A DNA stretch of 64,000 nucleotides, taken from contig MCFH01000036.1 in assembly GCA_002104945.1 (NCBI GenBank), positions 324,001 to 388,000 of the forward strand, written 5' to 3'. The notes below the pieces were generated by a model. It had not been told where the DNA came from, did no database searches, and saw only the letters and a list, made by a program, of their open reading frames with translations. Origin of the DNA: Piromyces finnis. Its lineage: Eukaryota; Neocallimastigomycota; Neocallimastigomycetes; Neocallimastigales; Neocallimastigaceae. Positions 51,001 to 61,748 of the stretch are shown one piece after another (the first letter of the stretch is position 1; the number at the start of each line of letters is the position of its first letter). The translations under genes were made by a program, and so were the position numbers.

Positions 51001-52892
51001 TTTTTTTTATATAATAGAAATAAATAATAAAATATAATAAATATATTCTCATATATATATTGTAATATATTGTGGGATCATACAAAATATATGAATAAAT
51101 TATTTTATTAATAATTAAAGTTATTAATCATTTAATTAATAAGGTGAAAAATCGATTTATTTATTTCTACATATATTATAATACAATTCGTATATATCAA
51201 CACAAATTCCATCTATTTAAATATATGCTAAATAAATATATTGAATTTTTATTGGATAAAATACTTCTAATTAAATCGTAGAAAAAATAAAATTTAAAAA
51301 AAAAATAAATTGATTCATATATTAAATAATATATTAAAGTCTATCTTTTTATTGATTATTATATATACGATTTATTTTTTTTTTTGTAATTTTTTTTAAT
51401 TATTCATTGTTTTTTTATTCTGTAAAATTAAATAGACAAAGTAATATTCTGTAAATGCAATATATTCTAATATATATTCTAATATATTATTATATCACTT
51501 TTCAATTTTCAATTTTTTTTTTTAAAAAATAAATAAATAAAAAGAAAACTTTTTCTTTTTTTTTTTTTCTCTAAAATAATTTTTTTTTTAAAAATTAGAG
51601 TAAACTTTATTTACTGAAATAGCTTTTAATTTATATTAAGAGAAAAATAAGAAAAATTCTAATTAACTTTTACAAAATAAAGCAAAGATTACTTAGAAGC
51701 TAAAATCATAAAGTATTAAAAAAGAGAGAAAAAAAATAAAAAATAGTAAAATAAAAATATTTTCACATCACACAACTTCACACTAGCTTAATATAGTATT
51801 TACTATTTTCTTTTTTTTTTTTTTTTATATTATTAAAAGATTTTTTATTTTTTTATTTTTTTTTAAATATTATTAAGAAAAGCGTATTTTTTGATATAAT
51901 TTATTTTTTTTCAAAAACGATTTTATATTAATATATCATATAGTCAAAGATAAATATAATATTCATTAAAAGAATATCATTTATTAAAATTATAAATATA
52001 TAGTATAAAATTAGCTCTCATTAAGCACTAATATTGAAAAATAATAATTTAGTATATCAATAAAAATAAAGATTTAATCTAATAACTATTGAAGAGAAAA
52101 TATATTAAAAAAGAAAAATTCATTGAAATTCTTAAAAAATATATTTAAAAACATTCAAATAGCAAAAAAAAAAAAATTGAAATAAAAATTTTTCTTTAAA
52201 ATAATAAAAAGAAAAAAAATAATAAAAACGAAAAACAAAATAAAACAAAAACGAAAAGAATTTAAATAAAAATTCAAACAAAATCAAAAGCAAAATAATA
52301 AACAAGAAAAAAAGAAATAATAATAATAAAAAAAACAATAACAATTTTATTTATAAGAAAAATAGTTTATACACAATAAAATACCAATTTATTATTGTTT
52401 TTAATTATTTAAAAGTATTTTTTAATTATAAAAATATAGAATAATAAAAAATAATAATAATTAATATTTTATAAAACGATATAACGCATATAACTTATAA
52501 AGAAACAGGAAAAAGAAAGATTATATATATTTAAATCTTCTTTTTTTATTATTTTAATTATTTATTTTAATTTATATTTATACATTTTTTTTAATTAATT
52601 ATCTACAAATTAATTTGTAAATATTATTCGGCAAATTAACATTTAACTTTTTTTTTATATTAGTTTTAAATTAATTTTATTATATTTAATTATTTCATTT
52701 ACTTTATTATTGAAAAATTAGCATTATTTATCATTTATTTATTAATTTAATTCATTACTTATCAATTAAATATTCATAATCATTAATTATTATCCGATAG
52801 GAGTTTAAGAGTAAAAATATTACAAAAATAAAAATTAAAAAATAGTTTAAAGATAAATAATAAAAGTTTTTATAATTTAAAACGACGTTAAA
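48014..52892. other. Long gene-poor AT-rich region
   Basis: No gene can be supported across almost 4.9 kb. Three spots differ from plain AT-rich DNA: 48657-49000, which has an LTR-like look (TGTAATATTGG start, TATATAAG box at about 48925, AACCGAGTTGTATCAAATAC end); 49735-49765, with a short tRNA D-arm-like string; and 49990-50150, a less AT-rich island with broken frames. The last kilobase before the next gene is a very A-rich upstream region. Confidence 0.5.
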
Positions 52893-54836
52893 ATGGTTAA
52901 AGAAAATACTGAACAACCAGCTTTAGCAAATTCTGCTTCAGTTTCCAGTCTTAAGGAAAAAAAGGCAAAGGATGCAAAAAAGTTAAAAAACAGAGTAAAT
53001 ATAATATATTAATTGTGTTATAAAGAACTTAATAAATAAAATTTATTATGTATATCTAATAGTAAATTAATACATATAACTTTAAAACATTTATTTTAGA
53101 GAAGTAAAATGAAATTAAATAATAAGAAAAGTTTAGCAGAATTAACTAAACCAGAATTAAAACTTCAACAAGAAATGCTTAAGGTCTGGAAAAGTACTAA
53201 CACTAGTATTACTGGTGCTCTTGAAAAGGGTAGAGAAGCTGATATTTATACTTCTTCCTTAAAAGCTATTATTTCTTATGTAATTATGAAGAAAATGTTC
53301 CTTTCTGTTAGAGATATTTTAAGTGAAAGTTCAGTTGAAAGTTTAAGTACTTCATTTGTTATTAGATTTGTTAAAAAAGCTAAGGAATTTGGTAATCCAT
53401 TTGAAACTGATGATGAACATACTGCTTTAATTTTAGTTTCCCTCCGTTATCATTTAGAACCATATACTATTGCTGGAGCAGCCTGGAAGTTAGCTGAAGG
53501 TGATATTAACAGAGCTCTTGCCCTCTTATGTCCAAAGCATTACTCTATGAAAAATAGAGATTTTGAATTTGTTGGTCAAGAAGCTGCCTACTTAAGAGCC
53601 TACTGGAAAGGTGGTATTAAGCTTAACGATCCAGATAACGAAAAAATGGACAAATTATCGAAAATTGCTGATAAATTTGATGATAGTATGATTACTGTTT
53701 GGAAACGTCTTTATTCTTGTGTTAACAAATCCAATAACCCAATGGGTGTTAATCAATTCGTTAATATGTTAGGTGGTTTATCCTTAAATGGTTTCTGGTC
53801 AATGGAAACTTTAATTGAACTTCTTCAAAGAGTATTAACTTTAGATTGGTTAGATAAACGTTTTGGTGACTCTGGTAGAGTTGTTAGTCGTATATGGAAA
53901 AGACTTTACTCAACTACAAACAATGTTATTAATCGTCAAGAACAAAAAGAACTCACTGATGAAGAATTATTGAAGAATGGCCTTAAGGATTTAAAACTTT
54001 CAAGAACTGGACTTACTCTTGATTCTGCTAAGAAAAGTAATATTATTAATGAATTAGAAAAGAAGCGCGAATTTGTTGAACGCCTTAGTATTGCTTGTGA
54101 ATTAACACCATACAAGAAGAATGAAATCGCTATGTACTTTGATTTACCAGAATTATATGGTGCTGCTTCTCATTATGTTATGGTTGATGAAGATCCAATT
54201 ATTAATCAATTCCTTCGTTACTGTGGTCCATGTAAGAAGTATCCAATTTACTATGCTCGTGAAGCTCTTAAGTTAACTGACCATCATTTAACCAAGACTT
54301 TAGATATGCTTGCTTGGTGGAAGGAATATCGTAATCCATTTATTATTTCAGCTGATAAGTTCTGGGAATTAGCTCTTCAAACCTGTGATTTAGATGAAGA
54401 AATTATATATGAAAACTTTGGTAATATTGACGATTTTAATGGTTTAATGGAAGAATTAATTAAAAATGAATCATTCCGTTGTAAGGAAGAACTCGAAAGT
54501 GAAGAAAAGAAATTCATTAAGGTCTTTACTCAATTAGCTAATGGTGGTGATGAAGATAGCACTAAGACCTATAGTAAAGGTCAAGAAGAAAGTGATGATA
54601 AAAAATCAACCTCTGTTTACAAACCACCAAGCAAACGTGGTATTTATGGAGTAACTCATGCTTCTGTTATTCATAAACGCCATTCTATGAATTTCAATAG
54701 AAAAGATTCCTTCAGTGAAGATGCTACCGAATTACCAAAAACCGAAGGTGAAGCTGCTGATCAATTATTCGGAAATAATGATGACGATGATACTGCTGCT
54801 TCTCTTTTAAATCCAGTTGCTGCTGATCAATTTTAA
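52893..54836 (+). CDS. Conserved-looking protein of unknown function, two exons
   Basis: Exon 1 is 52893-52994; a 105-nt phase-0 intron (GTAAAT...TTTTAG) follows; exon 2 is 53100-54836. The product is 612 residues. The start at 52893 is preferred over the ATG at 53109 because exon 1 adds a Lys-rich N-terminus (KEKKAKDAKKLKNR) continuing in frame into RSKMKLNNKK, and the splice signals are good. The body (about 45-510) looks globular and helical with many Trp and Tyr residues; WKRLYS occurs twice (about residues 238 and 306), suggesting an internal duplication. The C-terminus is hydrophilic with a DDDD run and ends AADQF. No signal peptide or membrane segment is seen. Codon use (GAA, AAA, TTA, with GGT and CGT) suggests a well-expressed housekeeping gene. 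I do not recognise the family. The basic N-terminus might bind nucleic acid or direct localisation; this is a guess. Confidence 0.85.
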
Positions 54837-55824
54837 ATTTAGTTTTTTTTTATAAAAATTATAATAATCAAATAACAATGATTACTTTAGTGGTTATTTT
54901 CAATAAGATAAAAAAAAGAATCATTTACCCAATTTTTTATTTATACATATTTGTGTAAATAAAACCCTTGTTAAGATTATCTAATATAATTAATTATTAA
55001 AAATAAATAGGGTAAGGTTTTAATTTAATTATAGATTATTATATATAAATAAATTATAACTCTATATTAAAAATGATACTAATATGTATTTATATAATAT
55101 AATATAATATATATGTAATTATTAGGTTAAAGCATTAAAATAGTATTCAATAGGGTAAAAAGTATTTAAGGATACAAATTTTTATTTTTTTTATTCAAAT
55201 TAGAAAAACAATATAGTAAATTTTTTTTATTGAGTTATTAGTTTTCGTCTACAATAATAGAGTTAAGGGAAAAAGAAAAGAGAAAACTAATGAAAAAAAA
55301 TTGAAAAGGGGAAAATAACACACTAAAATGATTTATGCATATTTATTATTATTTAATTATTTTTTTTTAAATGTTTTTAATTTTTAAAAAGAAAAAATAT
55401 TTTATTAAATATATCTTTGGTAATATTTTTTATTTTTTAAACTCACACATTCATTATAAAAACATATCTTACCATGTATATATTTTAAAATCTTTTTTCT
55501 TTTCATATTAACAATTTTATTTTATATAAATCATTTTAATTCGTATTTATATATATATATTTAGTTTTAATTATTTTATTACTAATAATTCATTGCACAT
55601 ATTAATAAAATTTAAAAAAAAAAAAAAAAAATTGAAAAATTTTTATATAAAGAATTATTTGTGTAGAATGTGAAAGTTTTTAATGAATTATCTTTTGGAT
55701 TTAAGAAAAATATGGTATTTTTGAAAAATTATGATTTTTTAAATATTTGGTAATAATAATATTAATTTTGGTAATCAATTTGACTTTTTTTGTGGTAGAA
55801 GTTTTGAGTTGATTTAATTTTTAT
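54837..55824. other. 3' flank and AT-rich intergenic DNA
   Basis: No gene is seen. A poly(A) run occurs at about 55613-55630. Confidence 0.45.
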
Positions 55825-55878
55825 TTAGGATATGATTTAGATGAATTTATTAAATGGAATAAAATCTACCGTGAGCTA
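55825..55878 (+). mobile_element. Short fragment of LINE 2-type coding sequence
   Basis: TAGATGAATTTATTAAA and AAAATCTACCGT are shared, in order, with LINE 2 at about 58492-58529, with a few mismatches. The fragment joins directly to the first CCCTCTTGG of the LINE 2 leader. It is either the remnant of an older LINE into which LINE 2 inserted or a 5' template-switch product. Confidence 0.7.
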
Positions 55879-55890
55879 CCCTCTTGGAAT

Positions 55891-56183
55891 CCCTCTTGGG
55901 AACGTGCCTTCATTTATTTAATAAATGTAGTTTCTCAAGGGGGTCTACTCATGCTCATGGTACTGAGAGAGTAGAAAGAATTAAATCCAAGTATTGCGCA
56001 ATGGATGCTTGGTGCCCTCTTAGGAATGTGCCTTCATTTATTTAATAAATGTAATTTCTCAAGGGGGTCTACTCATGCTCATGGTACTGAGAGAGTAGAA
56101 AGAATTAAATCCAAGCATTGCGCAATGGATGCTTGGTTAGTCTTTAAGGGAAAATTATTAAGACTAAGCTCATGGTACTGAGC
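55891..56183 (+). ncRNA. Tandemly duplicated structured leader of LINE 2
   Basis: Module 1 starts CCCTCTTGGGAACG at 55891 and runs through the CCAAG stem (55987-56012). Module 2 starts CCCTCTTAGGAATG at 56015 and runs through the CCAAG stem (56111-56136), the TTAGTCTT/AAGACTAA stem and the terminal GCTCA-TGGTAC-TGAGC hairpin. Module 1 lacks the last two hairpins. Relative to LINE 1, the CCAAG stem changes from T-A (LINE 1) to T-G (module 1, LINE 3) to C-G (module 2). At the base of the first hairpin, GGAAC/GTTTC in module 1 becomes GGAAT/ATTTC in module 2. Both patterns keep base pairing. Confidence 0.75.
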
Positions 56184-56781
56184 GATTAAAAAACATTTTA
56201 TTCATCAAATTTAAGTATTTGATGAATAAGTGAATGTTTGATTTTTCAGGTAAGTTTGTATAGTATTTAATTAGAAGAGTAATACATTTTGTTGCTGTAT
56301 TTTTTCTTTTATTCATGTATTCATGTAGTACTACTCTTCTCTTGTAAGAATCCAATGTAGTCAACTTTAGCATTTGCATTGTACTTTTATATTCATGTAG
56401 CTATTGTTGTATTGTTTCTTGTAAGAGACTGATTCACTCTACATCATGTAAAAATACTATTCACAAGCTTTCTGGTGTCGACATTCTTGATTCAAATTTT
56501 TTACCAATTTAAATATTTAATGAAAAGTAAAGTCAAACAAGTTTAGTGTCAAAAAGCGAATCGAATTTACTAACAACAAACCAAAACTAGAATTTTTAAA
56601 GAAAATTTACAACTAGAATTCAAAAAAAAGAAACTTTAAACAAAGCATCGTAACAATTTTTGTACTATCCAGTACTTTTAAGAAGAGAGAGAGAGACAGA
56701 TTTTTTTCCATATACGTTATATTTGTAATTTTTATTAGTATTTATTTTATATTCAATATTTTTTAATTAGAATTTATTATC

Positions 56782-59700
56782 ATGTCAGTCCTTTATATTA
56801 AAGATAAGAATTATATCAGACGTGGTACCCGGTCTTATGGTATCCCCTTAGATGATATTCGCTCCTTCTTTATCCGTGGTATTCGATCATGGTCAGTAAA
56901 TATGCTATGGGAAAAACTCGAGGTTATTCTAGAAGATAAATTTAATTCAGTTATTAGTGTTAAATATTTTCAAACTTTCAATGATCACTTTTTCTTAGTC
57001 AAGGTTCATGGTTCATCAAAAGATTGTATTAAAATCTTACACATGTTAAAGAAGAAACTTTCAGTTACCTCAATTTCCTTTTCAGCTCGTAGTAGAAGGA
57101 ATCACAAATACACTTTTTCCACTCTCAAACGTAAAATTTTAGTTTCTAATAAACATCAACATTCTATTCAACAATCATTTCAACAATCAGTTCAACAATC
57201 TCATCAACAATCCGATCTTCAACAAGATCTTCAACAGGATCTTCAACAAGTTTCCCATCATGAAAATATTCCAGATCTACAGCAAACACAATTTCAATCT
57301 CAACATTCAACAATTAATTCTAATAGTTCTATCAACTCTGATAACAGTTCAATAGTTGATAGTTCTTCAGTTTCACAGCCATCTAGTAATAGTTCTACTT
57401 ATTCCTCTGATGCATCATCCATTAATAACGATGACTTTAATAATAATAATAATAGCAACGATTCTTCCTCATCCAACAAGCCTGATAACTTTTCTTTTTG
57501 TCTTAGTTGGAACACCAATGGGTGGAATCATGAAAAGAGGGATAGTATTAGCTATTTCACAGCTATTTTCAAACCATTATTCTTATGTTTCCAAGAAACT
57601 GGTAATGGTTCTGGTTCGAATACAGATTATCCTTGTCGTGTTACTTTGCGAAACTATAGACACTTTTTCAAGAAAGCTGACGAATCAGTTCCGGGAATGA
57701 GAGGTTTATATTTAGGTTTTCACAATTCGTGTCAAGCCTCACTTGAAAACTTCTCTGGAAAGTATATTATTTCTATTTATACTTTTAGTCTCTGGAATAG
57801 ATTCAAATGCTCGATTGGAAATGTTTATATGCCTCATAGTCATCACAACATCTATGTTGATCATGCAAAGTTAGAAGTTCGCTTGTGGTTACAAACTCAT
57901 TCATCCCATCCATCGATTCTTGTTGGTGATTTTAATATGTCTAAAGTAAAATTATCCAACTGGTTATCAACTAATGGATTAGGAGATTGGGAAATTCTTC
58001 CGCTTAGAGGGTCTACTATCTCTTGGACTCGAGGTGATCAATCTTCCGACATTGACCATGCTCTTATCAATTCGAAGATGAAAGATCTTATTCACTCAGG
58101 ATCATTTATAAATAATTTTTATCCTGTATCAGACCATAAGCCACTTCTTATTAATGGTAAAATTATTCCTATGGAAGATTTTTCTAATGACTTTAACGTT
58201 CCTAAGAAAATTCTGAAATGGAATAGATTAAAATGTACTGAGGAAAAGGAATCTATTCTCAGTCATAATAAATTCCAAATACTTTCAGCAAAATTCAACG
58301 ATCCTAATGCTTCTACAGATGAACTTTCCAAAGAATTTACTTCAACTGCTTTTTCAATTGCAGACGAGCTCAGTATTACCTCAGCAAATAATGTTATAAA
58401 GTCTTCATTTCATATTTCACAACAAATTTTTAATCTCCAAAAAATCAAAATGAAGTTGTATAAGAGATTTAAAAAAGAAAGAATTTATGATATAGATGAA
58501 TTTATTAAAAGAATTAAAATCTACCGTAAGCTCATTGATTACATCCACAAAAGATGTAATGAATTTAGGAAGCAAGAATATCTTCATTGGATTAAAACAG
58601 GATGTGAGTATATGAAGAGTCATAATCCTAAGAAGGCCTGGAAATGGATCAAAAAAACTGCAAAAATTGGAAAAGATTCTTTCTTTATTGCTCAACCAAT
58701 TAAAAACAAAAATGGAGAATTAGTTGTTGCTACGGAAGAACAACTAGATGTGTGGCATGATCATTTCGAAAATCTTGCATCAGATCCAAGTGGTGTAAGT
58801 CTTGATTTGGAGCATTGGTATGAAGAACCAACGAATAAACGTTTTTCACTTCCTATGCTTGATGAGTGGGATATCAACCAAGATATTAGTATTGATGAAG
58901 TCAAGTCAGCTATCCTCTCTACTCCAAATTATAAAGCATCAGGTCCGGATGGTATTCCAATTGAATTTTACAAAGCATTAATTCCATCAAGTAATGATTC
59001 TAATAATGCTACAGATAATAATTCTTCTGGTAATACTACTTCAGATAATGATGCTCATGGTTTAAATTTTATTCTTAAATTATTTAACCGTATTTGGGAT
59101 GGAGATTTCCCCAACTCATGGAATGAATCCAGTATTGTTTCTATTCCTAAGAAGGGAGATTTGACAGATTGTGATAACTATCGAGGTATATCACTTATCA
59201 ATAATGGTATTAAGTTGATCTCCAAAATTGTCACCACTAGAATCTCAGAATATGGTCTAAAGAATAATTTCATTAGACCTGAACAATTTGGTTTTCGAAA
59301 AAAGGAAGAAAGTATCAGTCTTTTCATTTCAATCCAAGAAATATGCCGTAGACGTCAATTAGATAATAAAGAGACATATTTGGCCTTTTTAGATCTCAGG
59401 AAAGCATACGATTCAGTCCCAATCGGTAATATTCTCCATAAATTAGATTGTTTAGGAATCCGAGGTAAGAGTTTACAATTTATCAAAAATTTATATTTAA
59501 CATCTAAGGCTAATGTCAAATTAGATGGACAATTCTCGAAATCTTTTGATGTGAAGAAAGGAGTCCGTCAAGGTTGCCCTCTTTCTCCTATTCTCTTTAA
59601 TCTCTTTATTAATGATATATTTAGAGAGTGCGAAGATCTAGGAGTCAGTTTAGGTGACACTCGATGCTGTGGTGGACTTTTTGCAGATGATATAGTTATT

Positions 59701-61305
59701 TGTGCTCCAACAAGAGGATGCTTAAAAAAGATGCTTAGAAGAGTTAATGAATGGGCACTGTATAATGAAATGGAATTTGGTATCCAGAAATGTTCAACGA
59801 TGGTGATTCGTCCTGAATCAATAGAAAATCAGAACAAGAGAGATCCAACATTTTACTTAGCAGGACAACCCATTCCAACTACTGATTGCTATACTTATCT
59901 TGGTGTTCCATTTGATAAGAATCTGTCCCTTAAACCAGTAATTAAAGCTCTTAATAACAAGGTTTTGAAAGGACTTTTCTCAGTCAGTAAATTCTTAAGA
60001 AATCCTAATATTCCTATTCCTTTCAAAAAACTAGTACTTAACTCACAAGTGATTAGCAGAGTTTCATACTTTGCACCATTACTTGGATCCAACAAAGCTA
60101 GGTCTAGGATTGCTCAGAAGCATGTTAACAAAGGAATACGATGGGTTGCCGGAGTTCATAAAGCTGTATCGTTTATATCTTTATACTCTATCTCAAAAGA
60201 TTTGAATATTCCTCCATTGTCAGCCAAATGTGCGTTAGCTCAGGTTAGATGTTTTAACAAATGGAAAAACTCAAATTGTATTATCTCACACCTTGTCAAT
60301 TACATTCCTAAATTTAGAAAATACACGTGGTGCAAATCAAGTAGGACACTTGATAAAAAATTAAAGAAACATGGAGATGTTAAAGCAGTTAAAAACTTTT
60401 ATTGGAAAGATCTCAAAGGGAATTCAATCAAAGCGCAATATTATGATGATAATAAATTTATTGAAACTAAAGATTTTATTAAATTATGTTATGAGTACCC
60501 AGAGTTTGCCTATGGCTTCTACTGGCTATTGAAAGCAAGAAGCGGATACAAGTTGGATGCTAGAGTTGCCAAAGCTGCCAAATTTGTTGATCCAGTTTGT
60601 CCTAACTACTGTCCATGTTGCAAGTGTGGAGATCAAAGTATTAAACATTGGTTATTAGATTGTCCAACATTTAGAGATATCCGTATTAAACATTATGATT
60701 CCATAGTCCAGCTATTAAATTTTTTCAGTCAACGTAATTCCAATAGTCCTATCAATAATAATGAAATTGATAATATCAGTAGAGATAGTAATAACATTAA
60801 TAGTAATAGTAACAATAGTAGTAATAACAATAGTAATAGTAACAATAGTAATAGTAACAATAGTAATAATAACAATAATAGAAATAATAATATTAGTAAT
60901 GATAGCAATAGTGAAGATAATAATTCTAATTTAGATAGTAATTTAGTTAATGATAGTAATAGTTCTAATAATCCGGTGAATATTAATGTGTATGATTATT
61001 CTAGTGTGTGCAGTAAAATATTTAAATTCCTTCTTGGGGGAAGAAGTTTTAACAATATCAATTACAATTCAAGGGAATGGAAAGAACTTTGTAAGCGTCA
61101 GATTCAATCTGGTACTAATGAAGGAGCACCATTCTTGACGGTAACCGCGGAACTTCTAACCAAAATCATGCCTTTTGCTATTGGCCAGCAATGGTCAATG
61201 TTCAAAAGGTTTGAAGCAACATCCAAGAGCGTCAATGCTGAAGAAACAGTAAGACAGGCCAGGAGGGCCAGCGCAACCAATGGAGATCATAATTTTGTTC
61301 CATGA
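56782..61305 (+). CDS. LINE 2 polyprotein: endonuclease, reverse transcriptase, CCHC finger
   Basis: One ORF of 1507 residues. An N-terminal domain (about 1-110) shares IRSW, VKVHGS-type patterns with LINE 1 and may bind RNA. A Gln-rich stretch (about 125-175) and a Ser/Asn-rich linker follow. The endonuclease has WNTNGW, catalytic Glu in CFQETGN (about 270), LVGDFN (about 380) and SDHKPLL (about 450). The RT has SGPDGIP, FLDLRKAYDS (about 869), GVRQGCPLSPILFN and FADD (about 967). The CPCC...H....C finger is near 1277-1294. Low-complexity Asn/Ser inserts interrupt the RT fingers (after SGPDGIPIEFYKAL) and separate the finger from the conserved C-terminal part; LINE 1 lacks both. All catalytic motifs are present and the frame is open, so the protein may be functional. 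Confidence 0.95.
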   Translation: MSVLYIKDKNYIRRGTRSYGIPLDDIRSFFIRGIRSWSVNMLWEKLEVILEDKFNSVISVKYFQTFNDHFFLVKVHGSSKDCIKILHMLKKKLSVTSISFSARSRRNHKYTFSTLKRKILVSNKHQHSIQQSFQQSVQQSHQQSDLQQDLQQDLQQVSHHENIPDLQQTQFQSQHSTINSNSSINSDNSSIVDSSSVSQPSSNSSTYSSDASSINNDDFNNNNNSNDSSSSNKPDNFSFCLSWNTNGWNHEKRDSISYFTAIFKPLFLCFQETGNGSGSNTDYPCRVTLRNYRHFFKKADESVPGMRGLYLGFHNSCQASLENFSGKYIISIYTFSLWNRFKCSIGNVYMPHSHHNIYVDHAKLEVRLWLQTHSSHPSILVGDFNMSKVKLSNWLSTNGLGDWEILPLRGSTISWTRGDQSSDIDHALINSKMKDLIHSGSFINNFYPVSDHKPLLINGKIIPMEDFSNDFNVPKKILKWNRLKCTEEKESILSHNKFQILSAKFNDPNASTDELSKEFTSTAFSIADELSITSANNVIKSSFHISQQIFNLQKIKMKLYKRFKKERIYDIDEFIKRIKIYRKLIDYIHKRCNEFRKQEYLHWIKTGCEYMKSHNPKKAWKWIKKTAKIGKDSFFIAQPIKNKNGELVVATEEQLDVWHDHFENLASDPSGVSLDLEHWYEEPTNKRFSLPMLDEWDINQDISIDEVKSAILSTPNYKASGPDGIPIEFYKALIPSSNDSNNATDNNSSGNTTSDNDAHGLNFILKLFNRIWDGDFPNSWNESSIVSIPKKGDLTDCDNYRGISLINNGIKLISKIVTTRISEYGLKNNFIRPEQFGFRKKEESISLFISIQEICRRRQLDNKETYLAFLDLRKAYDSVPIGNILHKLDCLGIRGKSLQFIKNLYLTSKANVKLDGQFSKSFDVKKGVRQGCPLSPILFNLFINDIFRECEDLGVSLGDTRCCGGLFADDIVICAPTRGCLKKMLRRVNEWALYNEMEFGIQKCSTMVIRPESIENQNKRDPTFYLAGQPIPTTDCYTYLGVPFDKNLSLKPVIKALNNKVLKGLFSVSKFLRNPNIPIPFKKLVLNSQVISRVSYFAPLLGSNKARSRIAQKHVNKGIRWVAGVHKAVSFISLYSISKDLNIPPLSAKCALAQVRCFNKWKNSNCIISHLVNYIPKFRKYTWCKSSRTLDKKLKKHGDVKAVKNFYWKDLKGNSIKAQYYDDNKFIETKDFIKLCYEYPEFAYGFYWLLKARSGYKLDARVAKAAKFVDPVCPNYCPCCKCGDQSIKHWLLDCPTFRDIRIKHYDSIVQLLNFFSQRNSNSPINNNEIDNISRDSNNINSNSNNSSNNNSNSNNSNSNNSNNNNNRNNNISNDSNSEDNNSNLDSNLVNDSNSSNNPVNINVYDYSSVCSKIFKFLLGGRSFNNINYNSREWKELCKRQIQSGTNEGAPFLTVTAELLTKIMPFAIGQQWSMFKRFEATSKSVNAEETVRQARRASATNGDHNFVP

Positions 61306-61538
61306 CAAAATTTTGATCTTTGGCTCGGTGTCCCATTGGAAGTCAAATACAATTATTATACTTTAGTATGATAGTGGCTTTCTTACTTTAATTAAAATTA
61401 CTAGAATACATTATACCCAATTTTTATTCATTTGTGTTTATTTAAACATATTTTTTTTATTTTTATTATTTTTAATTATTTATTACATGTATTATAATTT
61501 TAATTAAATTAATAATAAAGTTTAAAATATTTGATGCC

Positions 61539-61578
<40 letters not shown>

Positions 61579-61579
<1 letters not shown>

Positions 61580-61748
61580 CCTCTTGGAAACGTGCCTTCA
61601 TTTATTTAATAAATGTAGTTTCTCTAGGGGGTCTACTCATGCTCATGGTACTGAGAGAGTAGAAAGAATTAAATCCAAGTATTGCGCAATGGATGCTTGG
61701 TTAGTCTTTAAGGGAAAATTATTAGGACTAAGCTCATGGTACTGAGCG
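61579..61748 (+). ncRNA. Structured leader of LINE 3
   Basis: The same hairpin series as in LINE 1 and LINE 2 module 2, with the CCAAG stem at 61675-61700 carrying the T-G intermediate pair. The outer stem has two substitutions relative to LINE 2 (TTGGAAAC and CTCTAGGGGG) that weaken it by one or two pairs. Confidence 0.72.

Larger units (their letters stand above)
55879..61576 (+). mobile_element. LINE 2: full-length non-LTR retrotransposon
   Basis: The element contains a false start of 12 nt (55879-55890), two tandem copies of the structured leader (55891 to about 56183), a leader of about 600 nt, one intact ORF (56782-61305), a 3' untranslated region of about 230 nt and a poly(A) tail ending at 61576. 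LINE 3 begins two bases later. LINE 2 and LINE 3 differ by only a few bases per kb over the shared 2.4 kb, so this family moved recently. No clear target-site duplication is visible. Confidence 0.93.

Noticed and set aside
56170-56379. Minus-strand ORF in the LINE 2 leader, also at 61643-61942
   Set aside because: It overlaps the structured leader and differs in length between nearly identical elements because of indels, so it is not under coding constraint.
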